From Nocardia concava NBRC 100430 (GTDB taxonomy: Bacteria; Actinomycetota; Actinomycetes; Mycobacteriales; Mycobacteriaceae): DNA of 61,996 nucleotides. This document shows positions 14,777 to 23,270 of the stretch, in pieces (positions within the stretch are counted from its first letter, which is position 1; every line of letters starts with the position of its first letter). The DNA is taken from the NCBI RefSeq assembly GCF_000308815.1, contig NZ_BAFX01000110.1, forward strand, positions 1-61,996, in the 5' to 3' direction. A program made the translations under genes and the position numbers. The notes below the pieces were generated by a model, which was given only the letters and a program-made list of their open reading frames with translations, ran no database searches and had not been told where the DNA came from.

Positions 14777-16522
14777 CTAATGCCGTCCGGCGCGCAGGAA
14801 CTCGCCCGTGCGCTCCTTGCCGAGGGTGGCCACCTTCTCGCCGAGCCCGAAGACGAACTCGCCGTTGACCAGGACCGCGGTCACGGTGTCGTCATTGCGG
14901 TTGACCATGCGGGAGAGGTTGTCGAATTCGGGAATCGGGTTCTCCGAGTAGGACTCCAGGCTGTCGTCCAGATGCGCCGGATCGATGATCAGCACGTCCG
15001 CCCGGTCGCCCTCGCGCAGGTGGCCGGCGTCGAGGTCGTACCAGTCGGCCAGTTCACCGGTGACCCGGTGCACGGCGTGCTCGACCGTCAGGAACGGCTT
15101 GCCTGCCTGCTGCGCCCGGTGCACCCGCTTCAGGAACCGCAGCCCGAAGTTGTAGAAGGCCATGTTCCGTAGATGCGCGCCCGCGTCCGAGAAGCCCAGC
15201 TGCACACTGGGATCCGCGGCCAGCGCGTTCAGCACGTCGGGCCGGTGGTTGGAGATGGTGGTGCGCCAGCGCACCCCGGAGCCGTGCTCGACCAGCAGGT
15301 CGAGGAAGGCGTCCACCGGGTGGATGCCGCCGCGATCCAGCCCGACCTGACCGAACGTCTTGCCCACCACGCTCGGGTCGGGACATTCGGTGATCTCGGC
15401 GTCGAAGAAGTCCCGGTGCCAGACGCGCGGGCCCCACTTCTTGTCGTAGTCCTTGCGGAACGCGCGCCGGTAGGCGGGATCCTGGAACAGTTCGTGCCGC
15501 TTCTCCAGCTGGTTGGACAGGTGCAATGCCGCCGCGCCGGAACCGAATTCCTCGAACACCGGCAGGTCGATGCCGTCGGAGTACACCTCGAACGGCACCG
15601 GCAGATGCTGCCAGCGGAAGTCGCCGCCGAGCCGGTTGATGATCTTGCCGATCAGCGGGAAGACCTTCACCACACCGGGAATCGCCTTGATGTCGGCCGC
15701 CGAGAGCAGGCTCACCTTCAGGTTGGGCCGGAAGAAGCCCAGGCTGCTGGCCGCCATGCCGACCAGGCTCTGTGGCCGGGCCACATCCGGACCGCCCTGC
15801 AATGCCCGTTTGCGGTCGCGCAGAACACGATTCAGCCGTCGCCGTTCTTTGGCGGTGGCATAGGTGGACGGCAGCGTCCGAGAGCGGCACACTTCGCCGT
15901 CGAGCTTGTCGAACAGCAGCTGCTGCGAAGACATGCCGACGAAGCCCGCGTCGAGGGCCTCGCGCAGCTTGTGCTCCATGGCCGTCAGCTCCGACTCGGT
16001 CGGCGTCACCTCCGGATCGGTGGCGCGCTGCAGGCCCATCTGCGCGGTGCGGATATCCGAATGACCGATGAAGGCGGCGATATTCGGGCCCAGCGGCAGC
16101 GACTCCAGCGCGTTCACGTAGCCGTGCGCGCTGTTCCAGGTCTTGAGCCCGTCGACCGCGGCGACCACATGCTTGCGCGGAATGGCCTCCACCCGGCCGA
16201 ACAGGTCACCGGCATCGCTGCCCTCCACATGCACCGTGGACAGCGAGCAAGATCCCAGCAGCAGCGTGGTCACCCCGTGCCGCAACGACTCCGACAGCGA
16301 CGGATCCAGCAGCACCTCCACGTCGTAGTGGGTGTGGATGTCGATCATGCCCGGCATGACCCAGCGCCCGGTCGCGTCGATCACCCGGCCGCATCCGGTC
16401 TCGTCCAGCGGCGTGGCCGAGACCGTCGCCACCCGGCCGTCGCGGATCCCCAGATTGCGGATGGCCGACGGCGCGCCCGTGCCGTCGAACCAGCGGCCGT
16501 TCTTGATGATGGTGTCGTACAC
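14777..16522 (-). CDS. amidohydrolase, N-acyl-D-amino-acid deacylase (D-aminoacylase) family
   Basis: A 581-aa metal-dependent amidohydrolase. The N-terminal metal motif D-I-H-T-H-Y-D is at residues 61-67. Then come V-T-T-L-L-L-G-S-C-S, the F-V-G-M-S-S-Q-Q block, the histidine of T-T-I-S-N-H-R-P-D, and the catalytic Asp in L-G-F-S-D-A-G-A-H. The C-terminal sheet ends G-D-R-A-D-V-L-I-I-D. This places it in the D-aminoacylase/dihydroorotase-like branch. Members hydrolyse N-acyl amides, but close actinobacterial relatives lie in lipid or terpenoid clusters and their substrates are untested. It starts 6 bp after the acyl-CoA ligase stop, with GGGGGAG nine bases upstream of the GTG. Confidence 0.9.
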   Translation of the reverse strand: MYDTIIKNGRWFDGTGAPSAIRNLGIRDGRVATVSATPLDETGCGRVIDATGRWVMPGMIDIHTHYDVEVLLDPSLSESLRHGVTTLLLGSCSLSTVHVEGSDAGDLFGRVEAIPRKHVVAAVDGLKTWNSAHGYVNALESLPLGPNIAAFIGHSDIRTAQMGLQRATDPEVTPTESELTAMEHKLREALDAGFVGMSSQQLLFDKLDGEVCRSRTLPSTYATAKERRRLNRVLRDRKRALQGGPDVARPQSLVGMAASSLGFFRPNLKVSLLSAADIKAIPGVVKVFPLIGKIINRLGGDFRWQHLPVPFEVYSDGIDLPVFEEFGSGAAALHLSNQLEKRHELFQDPAYRRAFRKDYDKKWGPRVWHRDFFDAEITECPDPSVVGKTFGQVGLDRGGIHPVDAFLDLLVEHGSGVRWRTTISNHRPDVLNALAADPSVQLGFSDAGAHLRNMAFYNFGLRFLKRVHRAQQAGKPFLTVEHAVHRVTGELADWYDLDAGHLREGDRADVLIIDPAHLDDSLESYSENPIPEFDNLSRMVNRNDDTVTAVLVNGEFVFGLGEKVATLGKERTGEFLRAGRH

Positions 16523-16528
16523 AGGAAT

Positions 16529-18190
16529 TCACTCCCCCAATGAGAGGTCGCGGCGCAGCACCTTGCCGGTGGCATTGCGCGGCAGGGGTTCCGCGGTGAC
16601 CAGCCAGCGGGCGGGCACCTTGAAGTAGGCCAGCTGCCTGGCCACGTGATCGCGCAACTCGTCCTCGATCGTCGAATCCGGTTGGTCGACAACGACGATG
16701 GCGGCCACCTCCTGACCGAGGTCCTCGTGCGGGACGCCGATCACGGCCGACTCCCGCACCGCCGGATGCTCGTCCAGGACGTTCTCGATCTCCTGCGGGT
16801 AGACGTTCTCGCCGCCGCGCAGGATCAGATCCGACCGGCGGCCGGAGATGTAGAGCTTGCCCTCGCGCAGGGTGCCGAAGTCACCGGTGCGCAGCCAGCG
16901 GTTCTCGTCGATGGCCGCCTTGGTGGCGGCCTCGTTGTTCCAGTAGCCGAGCATGACGTAGGGCGAGCGGATGCAGATCTCGCCCTCCTCACCGTCGGGG
17001 ACGACTTTGCCGTCGGGATCGCGGATTTCGAGCGAGACGCCGATGACGGCGCGGCCCACGGTCTCGTTGTCGGCGGCCAACTCCGGCGGGGTGGCCACGG
17101 TCGCGGCGGTGCCGGATTCGGTGCAGCCGTAGCTGGTGGTCAGGCCCTGCAACGCGACCGGGAACCGCTCGCGCAGCCGCTGCACCAGCGCGGGCGAGGC
17201 CGGGGCGGAGTTCAGCGAGAAGGCGGTCAGCGAGGACAGGTCGTACTTCGAGATGTCCACGGCCAGAATGCGACTCGCCAGTGTCGGCACGGCCGCCCAG
17301 TTGGTGACCCGCTCCGCCTCGACCAGACGCAGCAGCGACTCGGCGTCGAACGCGCCCGAGGACGGGAACACCACGGCGTCACCGGTGGTCAGTCGCGGAA
17401 TCGACAGATTGTGCAGGCTCGCGATGTGGAACAGCGGCATGGTCGCCAGGTAGCGGCGGCCCTGCGGGGAACCGTCCCACGCCTGGCCACGGAATCCGGC
17501 CGCCAGCGCGTCCATGAAACGGTGGTAGTCGGCGACCGCGATCAGGTTCTGCTGGGTGTGCACGACGCCCTTGGGACGACCGGTGGTGCCGGAGGTGTAG
17601 AGGATGATCGCCGGATCGTCCGCGGACACCGCATTCGCCGGATTGCCGCCCGCGAACTCCGCGAACAGCGCGGGGAGATCGGTCTCCATGGTGAGCACCG
17701 GAATGTCGGTGCCGGTCTCCGCTACCAGCGCCGCCCGCTTCGCGTCCGCGACAACAACTTTCGGCGCGGAGTGCTCGAGGCCGTACTCGATCTCGCGCGG
17801 CGCCCACCAGGCGTTGTAGCCGACGGGGATCGCGCCGAGACGCTGCGCCGCCCAGAAGGTCAGCACCCATTCCGGGGTGTTCGCAGCCAGGATGCCGACC
17901 CGATCGCCCTTGCCGACGCCGTAGCGTTCCGCCAACGCGGCGGCCAGCGCGCCCGCGGCCGCGTAATGCTCAGCGAAGGTGTAGCGGGTGCGCTCGGAGA
18001 CGAGATAATCGCGATCGCCCAGCTCACGGGAGGCCTCCAGGAGCTCGAGCAGCGAGCCGCGGCGATGCTTGAACACCGGCTGCGGCGCACCCAGCACCTG
18101 CTCGACCGCGATCTCGAACGGACCACCAGGCCCGGTCAACTTCCCGGCGACCTGGGCCGCGAGTGCCTGAAGATCAATGGCATTGGTCAT
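16529..18190 (-). CDS. acyl-CoA synthetase (class I adenylate-forming, FadD type)
   Basis: A 553-residue acyl-CoA ligase with Y-T-S-G-T-T-G-R-P-K-G at about 198-208 (P-loop). It also has T-S-Y-G-C-T-E-S-G-T (A5), G-E-I-C-I-R-S-P-Y-V-M-L-G-Y-W, W-L-R-T-G-D-F-G (A7), S-G-R-R-S-D-L-I-L-R-G-G-E-N (A8), and the terminal lysine block R-N-A-T-G-K-V-L-R-R (A10). All catalytic elements are present. It activates a carboxylic acid to its CoA thioester, consistent with entry of an esterase-released acid into beta-oxidation. It is separated from the esterase gene by 148 bp and from the amidohydrolase by 6 bp. Confidence 0.95.
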   Translation of the reverse strand: MTNAIDLQALAAQVAGKLTGPGGPFEIAVEQVLGAPQPVFKHRRGSLLELLEASRELGDRDYLVSERTRYTFAEHYAAAGALAAALAERYGVGKGDRVGILAANTPEWVLTFWAAQRLGAIPVGYNAWWAPREIEYGLEHSAPKVVVADAKRAALVAETGTDIPVLTMETDLPALFAEFAGGNPANAVSADDPAIILYTSGTTGRPKGVVHTQQNLIAVADYHRFMDALAAGFRGQAWDGSPQGRRYLATMPLFHIASLHNLSIPRLTTGDAVVFPSSGAFDAESLLRLVEAERVTNWAAVPTLASRILAVDISKYDLSSLTAFSLNSAPASPALVQRLRERFPVALQGLTTSYGCTESGTAATVATPPELAADNETVGRAVIGVSLEIRDPDGKVVPDGEEGEICIRSPYVMLGYWNNEAATKAAIDENRWLRTGDFGTLREGKLYISGRRSDLILRGGENVYPQEIENVLDEHPAVRESAVIGVPHEDLGQEVAAIVVVDQPDSTIEDELRDHVARQLAYFKVPARWLVTAEPLPRNATGKVLRRDLSLGE

Positions 18191-18338
18191 GAGTCAAGTC
18201 CTCGGGTGTCGATGCGCCAACCTCCGCAGCTTGCCGCAGCGAGCCGGGGGCGCGGGAGGGAACCGCAATCTTTTGGTGCCGCCGTACCACTTTCTGGGAT
18301 GACGGGGCGGGACGCCGCCGGACACCACGCCGCGCGCC

Positions 18339-19487
18339 TCACGCCCGCCCCCGGACCACGTCGAAGGTCGCCTTCATATAGGCGTCGGCACGATCGGAGC
18401 CGATCAGACCCGGCGCCATGCGGTTCATGGCGTAGGCGAAGGTGACGCGGTGGTCCAGGTCGTTCACCACGTGCGCGCCGCCCAGGCCGTTCCACCAGCA
18501 CACCTTGCCGTCGGGCACCTGCGGTCCGATCTGCGGCTGCGGCAGTCCGTAACCGATGCCGAAACGCACCGGCTGCAGGATGGCCAGATCGAAGCCGTCG
18601 CACTGCTGATCGAAAATGAGGTCGATCGTCTTGTCCGACAGGAACTTCCGACCGCCGAGCTCCCCGCCGTTGCTGATCACCGACTGCACCCGGGCGATCG
18701 AGCGGGCATTGCCGTGCCCGCCCATGCCGCCCAGCTCGGCCTGTTGCCACTCGGGCGTCCCGCACTCGGCGAAATCCAGCAGCGGCTGGAACAGCGTCTT
18801 GTACAGGACGCTGTCCTGCGGCAGCTGCGACTGGTCGAACTCGAGGAACTCCGGCGGCACCAGGGTGGCGATGCGCCCGAGATCGGCCGCGGGTGTGCCG
18901 ATATGGAAGTCCGCGTCCAGCGGCCGCGCCAATTCCTCGGCGAAGAACCGCCCCAGCGAGCGACCGGTGATGCGCTTGATCACCGTGCCCGTCAGATGCC
19001 CGTAGTTCAGGGCGTGATAACCCGAGGCGGTTCCCGGAACCCACCAGGGTTCCTGTGCCGCAAGGCGATCCGAGGCCGCCTCGGTGTCATAGATGTCGCG
19101 CAGCTCGATCGGGGCCTCCCAGCCGGAGACGCCCGAGGTGTGCGAGAGCAGGTGCCGCACCTCGATATCCGCCTTGCCGTTGGCGGCGAACTCCGGCCAG
19201 TAGTGGGCCACCTTCTGGTGCACATCCAGTTCCCCGGCCTCGACCAGCAGCAGGGCGCTCAGCGCGACCATGGTCTTGGTGATGGAGAAGGTGTTGACCA
19301 GGGTGTCGGCCTCCCACGGCCTGGTCTTTTCCGGGTCGGCGTAGCCGCCCCAGAGATCGACCACCGTCTCGCCGTCCACGGTCACGCAGACCGACGCGCC
19401 CAGTTCCGCGCCCGATTCCACCTGCTCGGTGAAAGCCGCACGGACCGCGGCGAATTCATCGGAACAGAATCCAGCGACGTTGCTCAT
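18339..19487 (-). CDS. serine hydrolase, beta-lactamase fold (EstB/class C-like esterase)
   Basis: A 382-aa beta-lactamase-superfamily esterase. The S-I-T-K tetrad (Ser about 68, Lys about 71) is the S-x-x-K nucleophile. The tyrosine motif region is G-Y-H-A-L-N-Y-G, and the third box is near W-N-G-L-G-G-A-H. There is no signal peptide, so it acts in the cytoplasm, unlike true beta-lactamases. Cytosolic members hydrolyse esters or lactones. The gene lies between the flavin monooxygenase (13-bp gap) and the acyl-CoA ligase. This supports ester or lactone hydrolysis after a Baeyer-Villiger type oxidation. Confidence 0.92.
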   Translation of the reverse strand: MSNVAGFCSDEFAAVRAAFTEQVESGAELGASVCVTVDGETVVDLWGGYADPEKTRPWEADTLVNTFSITKTMVALSALLLVEAGELDVHQKVAHYWPEFAANGKADIEVRHLLSHTSGVSGWEAPIELRDIYDTEAASDRLAAQEPWWVPGTASGYHALNYGHLTGTVIKRITGRSLGRFFAEELARPLDADFHIGTPAADLGRIATLVPPEFLEFDQSQLPQDSVLYKTLFQPLLDFAECGTPEWQQAELGGMGGHGNARSIARVQSVISNGGELGGRKFLSDKTIDLIFDQQCDGFDLAILQPVRFGIGYGLPQPQIGPQVPDGKVCWWNGLGGAHVVNDLDHRVTFAYAMNRMAPGLIGSDRADAYMKATFDVVRGRA

Positions 19488-19500
19488 TCCGTCCTACTCC

Positions 19501-20883
19501 CTAGACCTTCACCAAGGCACGACCCGGCACCGGAAGCGCGTTCCCCGCCGCATCCGCGCGGCGCGCACCCTCGGCGAGTTCCTTCTTCAGCTCGCGGACA
19601 TAGATGTCGAAGTCGATCTGAATGGTGTGCCGCGGCGAGTTGTAGTACCGCTCAGCGCGTTCCGCCTCCGCCTTCGCCGTGGCCGCGTTCATCTCCGCCG
19701 CCGACGGCAGCCGGTAATTGCCGGTCAGGTACGCCGCGACCAGCTTGGACTGCTGCTCGGCGAAGTTCACCAGCGTCGGCATCGGCTGTGCCAGACCGAG
19801 ATAGAAGAGATTGTCGATCTCCGGATTCACCATCTGCCGCCACAGCGGCAGCTTGTTGCTCGCATCGGGGCGCAGCGCCGGATCGGTGAAGAACGGGAAG
19901 CTGATGTGATAGCCGGTGGCGCACACGATCACGTCCACCTCTTCGGACGAGCCGTCCGCGAAATGCACCGTCTTGCCGTCGAGTCGGGTGATGGCGGGCT
20001 TGAAATCGATATCGCCGCAACCGACCCGGTGCAGGAACTCCTCACTGGCCGAGGGATGCGCCTCGAAGGGCAGGTGATCCGGCTTGGGCAGGCCGTAATC
20101 CTCCATGCGGCCGCGGTTCTTCACCACGAAGCGCTGCTTGAGCTTGAGCGCCACCTTCGGCGGCATCCACGCCGGCACCACCTGGGTGTCGCCGACCTTG
20201 CCGCCCACGTACTTCGGCAGCACCCACACGCCGCGGCGGGCCGAGACCCACAGCTTCGAGGCGATGAACTTCTGCGACAGCTCCGAGGCGACGTCCAGGC
20301 CCGAATTGCCCATGCCCACCACCACGATTCGCTTGCCGCGCATATCGATCGGGTCGAACGGGTCGTTGTAGGAGTGCGAGTGCATGAGCACGCCGTCGAA
20401 CTCGCCCGGGTAGTCGGGGGTGCGCGGATCCCAGTGGTGGCCATTGGCCACGATCAGCGCGTCGTAGGTCTCGACCCGGCCCTGATCGGTGGTCAGGGTC
20501 CACAGGCCGTCCACGGCGCGCTCGGCCGAGATCACCTTGTTGTTGAAGACGATTCGATCGCGGATGCCGAAGTGATCGACGTAATCCTTGAAGTACCGGT
20601 GCAATTGGCTGTGGTGCGGGAAGTCCGGCCACTCCTCCGGGGCGGGGAAGTCCTCGAACTGCAGCCGGTACTTCGAGGTGTCGATGTGCAGGCTCTGGTA
20701 GCAGGCCGACATCCCGTTCGGGTTCTTGTAGTACCAGTTGCCGCCCACCTCGTCGGAGGCTTCGTAGCAATCGAAGGGGATGCCGTATTCGGCCAGCCGC
20801 TTCGCGGCGGTGATGCCCGACGGGCCCGCGCCGATGATGGCAACCCTGGGCAATTCACGGTTCTGTGCAGATGGCGCAGCCAA
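19501..20883 (-). CDS. flavin-containing monooxygenase (class B, FMO/BVMO type)
   Basis: A 460-residue FAD- and NADPH-dependent monooxygenase. It has the N-terminal FAD motif I-I-G-A-G-P-S-G, the FMO fingerprint F-D-G-V-L-M-H-S-H-S-Y (F-x-G-x-x-x-H-x-x-x-Y), the second nucleotide motif G-M-G-N-S-G, and A-T-G-Y near the C terminus. The fingerprint's final Tyr favours the FMO branch, some members of which do Baeyer-Villiger oxidations. The best start is TTG 20883, seven bases after AGGAG. GTG codons at 20889 and 20913 have poorer spacing, and an upstream ATG would lie inside the TetR operator. It is the first gene of the run and is divergent from the TetR gene. Confidence 0.93.
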   Translation of the reverse strand: MAAPSAQNRELPRVAIIGAGPSGITAAKRLAEYGIPFDCYEASDEVGGNWYYKNPNGMSACYQSLHIDTSKYRLQFEDFPAPEEWPDFPHHSQLHRYFKDYVDHFGIRDRIVFNNKVISAERAVDGLWTLTTDQGRVETYDALIVANGHHWDPRTPDYPGEFDGVLMHSHSYNDPFDPIDMRGKRIVVVGMGNSGLDVASELSQKFIASKLWVSARRGVWVLPKYVGGKVGDTQVVPAWMPPKVALKLKQRFVVKNRGRMEDYGLPKPDHLPFEAHPSASEEFLHRVGCGDIDFKPAITRLDGKTVHFADGSSEEVDVIVCATGYHISFPFFTDPALRPDASNKLPLWRQMVNPEIDNLFYLGLAQPMPTLVNFAEQQSKLVAAYLTGNYRLPSAAEMNAATAKAEAERAERYYNSPRHTIQIDFDIYVRELKKELAEGARRADAAGNALPVPGRALVKV

Positions 20884-20950
20884 TTTCACTCTCCTGGTTC
20901 GGCGACGGGTCACATTCCCCTGCCGGACGTGATGTGCCACACACGCTAAC

Positions 20951-20977
20951 ACTCACTAGACACCGTGTCTAGTGAGT
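20951..20977. promoter_or_regulatory. perfect 27-bp palindrome, probable TetR operator
   Basis: actcactagacac (20951-20963), one central c (20964), then the exact reverse complement gtgtctagtgagt (20965-20977). It lies between the diverging flavin monooxygenase and TetR genes and covers the -35 side of the TetR promoter: the -10 TATCAT is at 20989-20994, six bases before GTG 21001. A perfect palindrome of this size in a TetR divergon is strong evidence for the operator. Confidence 0.88.
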
Positions 20978-21000
20978 CGACTTACGTCTATCATTCAGGC

Positions 21001-21618
21001 GTGACCCGACCTTCACTGCGCGAAGAACAGAAGCGGCAAACCCGCGGCCGACTCATCGAGGCGGCCACCCAGCTGTTCACCACCCAGGGCTACGCGCCGG
21101 TCCGCGTCGATGACATCGCCGCCGCCGTCGGCTGCAGCCGCGCCACCTTCTACCTGCACTTCACCGGGAAACCGGATGTGCTGCGCGCCATTGCCGAACA
21201 GGGCACGCTGCCCAGCGTCCAGCACTTCTACGAGGACCTCGACCACGTGCTCGACAGTGGTTCGCGGGAGGAGTTCGCGGCCTGGATGCGGCGGGCCATC
21301 GACTGGTTCCAGGAGTACAAGGATCTGCTGCCCGCCTGGGACGAGGCGACCGCACTGGAGCCCGAATTCCGGGAAGTGGCGCGCGAAGGGATCATGGCGC
21401 TGCCCAATGTCATGAGCTCGTATCTGTCCCGCTGGCCCGCGGACCGGCAGGAGGAGGCGCGCCTGCGCGTCGAACTGCTGGTCGCTCAGCTGGAGCGGTT
21501 CTTCACCCGCTGGGCCATGCAGGGGACGATCGATGTCTCGGCCGAGGAGGCCGCCAGCGTCCTCACCGACATCTGGTTCCCGGCACTGCAGACGCCCGGC
21601 CGAACCCCGAAGGGCTAG
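21001..21618 (+). CDS. TetR/AcrR family repressor of the monooxygenase cluster
   Basis: A 205-aa TetR regulator with HTH text RLIEAATQLFTTQGYAPVRV, D-D-I-A-A-A-V-G-C-S-R-A-T-F-Y-L-H-F-T-G-K. The ligand domain is helical, with E-E-F-A-A-W-M-R-R and L-V-A-Q-L-E-R-F-F-T-R-W-A. The GTG at 21001 is chosen because TATCAT lies six bases upstream (leaderless) and the longer frame would begin inside the operator palindrome. It is divergent from the catabolic run, so it probably represses it and itself. Its stop shares the bases CTAG with the convergent SnoaL-type gene. Confidence 0.92.
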   Translation: MTRPSLREEQKRQTRGRLIEAATQLFTTQGYAPVRVDDIAAAVGCSRATFYLHFTGKPDVLRAIAEQGTLPSVQHFYEDLDHVLDSGSREEFAAWMRRAIDWFQEYKDLLPAWDEATALEPEFREVAREGIMALPNVMSSYLSRWPADRQEEARLRVELLVAQLERFFTRWAMQGTIDVSAEEAASVLTDIWFPALQTPGRTPKG

Positions 21619-22022
21619 TTCTCCACGGGCGTGACGCGGGCGCGCGCCAGTTCCCAGAACGCCCGCAGCGCAACGATTTTCCCGGCGGCGTTCACCCGGT
21701 ACACCGCGACCAGATCGACCTCGACGACGACATCGGCGCGGGCGCTTCGAATGGTCCCGGTGAACGCCGCCTCGTCGCCGCACGCGAACGAATCGGCCCA
21801 AAAGAATTCGATAGCACTGGGCTCGATCGCCTTGTCCCAGAACGCCGCAATGGCCGCGTAACCCGAATGCCCCTCCCCCACGGGATCATACGGCGAAATC
21901 CCCACCGGATCCTCGACCCGCGCATCATCCGCGAACAGGCTCAGCCATTCATCCCTGCGCTTTGCCCGCACCGCATCCTGCGAGGCGAGACCGGCGCGGC
22001 GGGCGGGATGTTCGAACGACAT
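21615..22022 (-). CDS. SnoaL-like / nuclear transport factor 2 family protein
   Basis: A 135-residue NTF2-fold protein: W-L-S-L-F-A-D-D-A-R-V-E-D-P-V-G, the G-Y-A-A-I-A-A-F-W-D helix, V-V-V-E-V-D-L-V-A-V-Y-R-V-N-A-A-G-K-I and a final R-A-F-W-E. This is the ketosteroid-isomerase-like cone often found beside steroid, terpenoid or polyketide catabolic genes. The ATG at 22022 starts M-S-F-E-H-P. The stop codon (cta at 21615-21617) overlaps the TetR stop. It may take part in the neighbouring catabolic pathway, but its strand and promoter are separate from the main run. Confidence 0.88.
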   Translation of the reverse strand: MSFEHPARRAGLASQDAVRAKRRDEWLSLFADDARVEDPVGISPYDPVGEGHSGYAAIAAFWDKAIEPSAIEFFWADSFACGDEAAFTGTIRSARADVVVEVDLVAVYRVNAAGKIVALRAFWELARARVTPVEN

Positions 22023-22102
22023 CCCGCCATCCTCATCGCCACCGGAGGGAACTGAACCCGTGAATACCGGTGAGCGGAAATCTGAAATTGAATTGTTTAA
22101 AT

Positions 22103-22315
22103 TCAGCGGCTGTACGACGAGCCGGTGTAGCCGAATCCCGCGCCCTGGTCGGTGGGCTGGGTGCTGTCGGCGAGCGCCTTGCACTGGTCGTAGGTCTGGC
22201 CCGCGGCCATGCAGGCCTGCCAGGGGTCGACCATCGACGGGTAGTCGGCCGCGGCGGTGGCCATGGGGGCGGCCAGACCGCCCGTGATCAGAGCGGCGAC
22301 GACAATCTTCTTCAC
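22103..22315 (-). CDS. small secreted protein, 70 aa
   Basis: Starts MKKIVVAALITGGLAAPM with A-T-A-A-A cleavage near residue 23, a short Sec signal peptide. A good GGAGG ribosome site precedes the GTG. The mature ~47 residues are D-Y-P-S-M-V-D-P-W-Q-A-C-M-A-A-G-Q-T-Y-D-Q-C-K-A-L-A, with two cysteines nine residues apart, then a Gly/Ser/Tyr-rich end. I do not recognise a family; secreted peptides of this shape are frequent and species-specific in Nocardia. It is monocistronic and lies beyond the terminator of the nitrite-reductase operon. Confidence 0.75.
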   Translation of the reverse strand: MKKIVVAALITGGLAAPMATAAADYPSMVDPWQACMAAGQTYDQCKALADSTQPTDQGAGFGYTGSSYSR

Positions 22316-22406
22316 GTGGAATCCTCCGAGTGGTAACCGAATCCGGTAAAGGTTGCCACGCGAAATCCAAAATCGCCAAGCGATACGGTAATTCGGGAAA
22401 AGATTA

Positions 22407-22433
22407 GGGCCGAGCCCCTAATGAGCTCGGCCC
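22407..22433 (-). terminator. terminator of the narK-nirBD-siroheme operon
   Basis: gggccgagc (22407-22415) pairs perfectly with gctcggccc (22425-22433) across a 9-nt loop. Read on the minus strand the hairpin is followed by TAATCTTTTCCC, a U-rich tail. It lies 25 bp after the chelatase stop at 22458. Confidence 0.8.
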
Positions 22434-22457
22434 CGAAACGGTGCATCCGGGAAGGAA

Positions 22458-23270
22458 TCAGGCGACCCGGGCGGCCGCCACGGTCTCGATGGCCGCGTAG
22501 TAGCGATCGGTCAGCAAGCCGACCACGGCCGGGTGCACGCCGATCGGCTCGGCCACCCCGTCCGCGCCCGCCTCGTGCAGGCGCTGATGGAACAGGCCGT
22601 GCGCGAGCAGGTAGGAGGCGACGAAGACCCGGCGCGCGCCCGCGGCGCGCACGGACGCGACTACTTCCGGCACCCTCGGCTCGCCGGTGGCGATGTAGGC
22701 CAGGTGCGCCGGGGTTCCGATGCGGTCCGAGAGCAGGTTCGCGGCGCGCTGAACATCCTGGCGCGCACGGGAATCCGAGGAGCCCGCGGCGGCGAACACC
22801 ACCGCGTCACCCGGACGCCAGCCCGCGGCCCGCAGCCGCAGGTGCATGACCTCGGCCAGCGCCGGATCCGGGCCCATGGCCTGGGTGACCGCGACCGCAT
22901 CGTGCGCACTCGCGGCCACCTCTCGCGGCACATCCTGATACACGTGGTAGCCCGAGGCGAGAAACGCCGGAACCACCACTGCGGGAACCTGATCCAGGTC
23001 CCGCAACACCTCGGCCGGGGACGGCCCCAGCACATCCACGAACGCGGTCCGCACCCGCGGCGGCTCCGTGATCGCCAACTCACGCAACGATGCCGATGCG
23101 GCCCCGAAATCGGCACCGGCACCTGTCTGGGCACCCCCGTTGCGGATGCCGTGCGCGAACGCCGCGGCACCCAGTTCCCGAGCCACGGCTCCCGCCAGCT
23201 CGGCGATCATCTCCACGCCCCGTGCGCTCCGGGTGCCGTGCGCCACCAGGACGAGGGCCGGCGCGCTCAC
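22458..23270 (-). CDS. sirohydrochlorin chelatase (CbiX/SirB family)
   Basis: A 270-aa two-domain chelatase. The first half opens L-V-L-V-A-H-G-T-R-S and has F-V-D-V-L-G-P-S-P-A-E-V-L and V-V-V-P-A-F-L-A-S-G-Y-H-V. The second half has V-V-F-A-A-A-G-S-S-D-S-R-A, then V-F-V-A-S-Y-L-L-A-H-G-L-F-H. The two His in H-G and G-Y-H are the usual metal-binding residues. It inserts iron into sirohydrochlorin to make siroheme, the cofactor of NirB encoded upstream. The GTG start overlaps the uroporphyrinogen-synthase stop by four bases (GTGA). Confidence 0.93.
   Translation of the reverse strand: MSAPALVLVAHGTRSARGVEMIAELAGAVARELGAAAFAHGIRNGGAQTGAGADFGAASASLRELAITEPPRVRTAFVDVLGPSPAEVLRDLDQVPAVVVPAFLASGYHVYQDVPREVAASAHDAVAVTQAMGPDPALAEVMHLRLRAAGWRPGDAVVFAAAGSSDSRARQDVQRAANLLSDRIGTPAHLAYIATGEPRVPEVVASVRAAGARRVFVASYLLAHGLFHQRLHEAGADGVAEPIGVHPAVVGLLTDRYYAAIETVAAARVA

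Noticed and set aside
18339..19487. Calling the serine hydrolase a beta-lactamase resistance gene
   Set aside because: It has no signal peptide and lies inside a catabolic gene run; an esterase role fits better.
13577..20949. Several 450-600 codon plus-strand frames opposite the catabolic cluster
   Set aside because: All are opposite to genes with full catalytic motifs and lack any recognisable domain.
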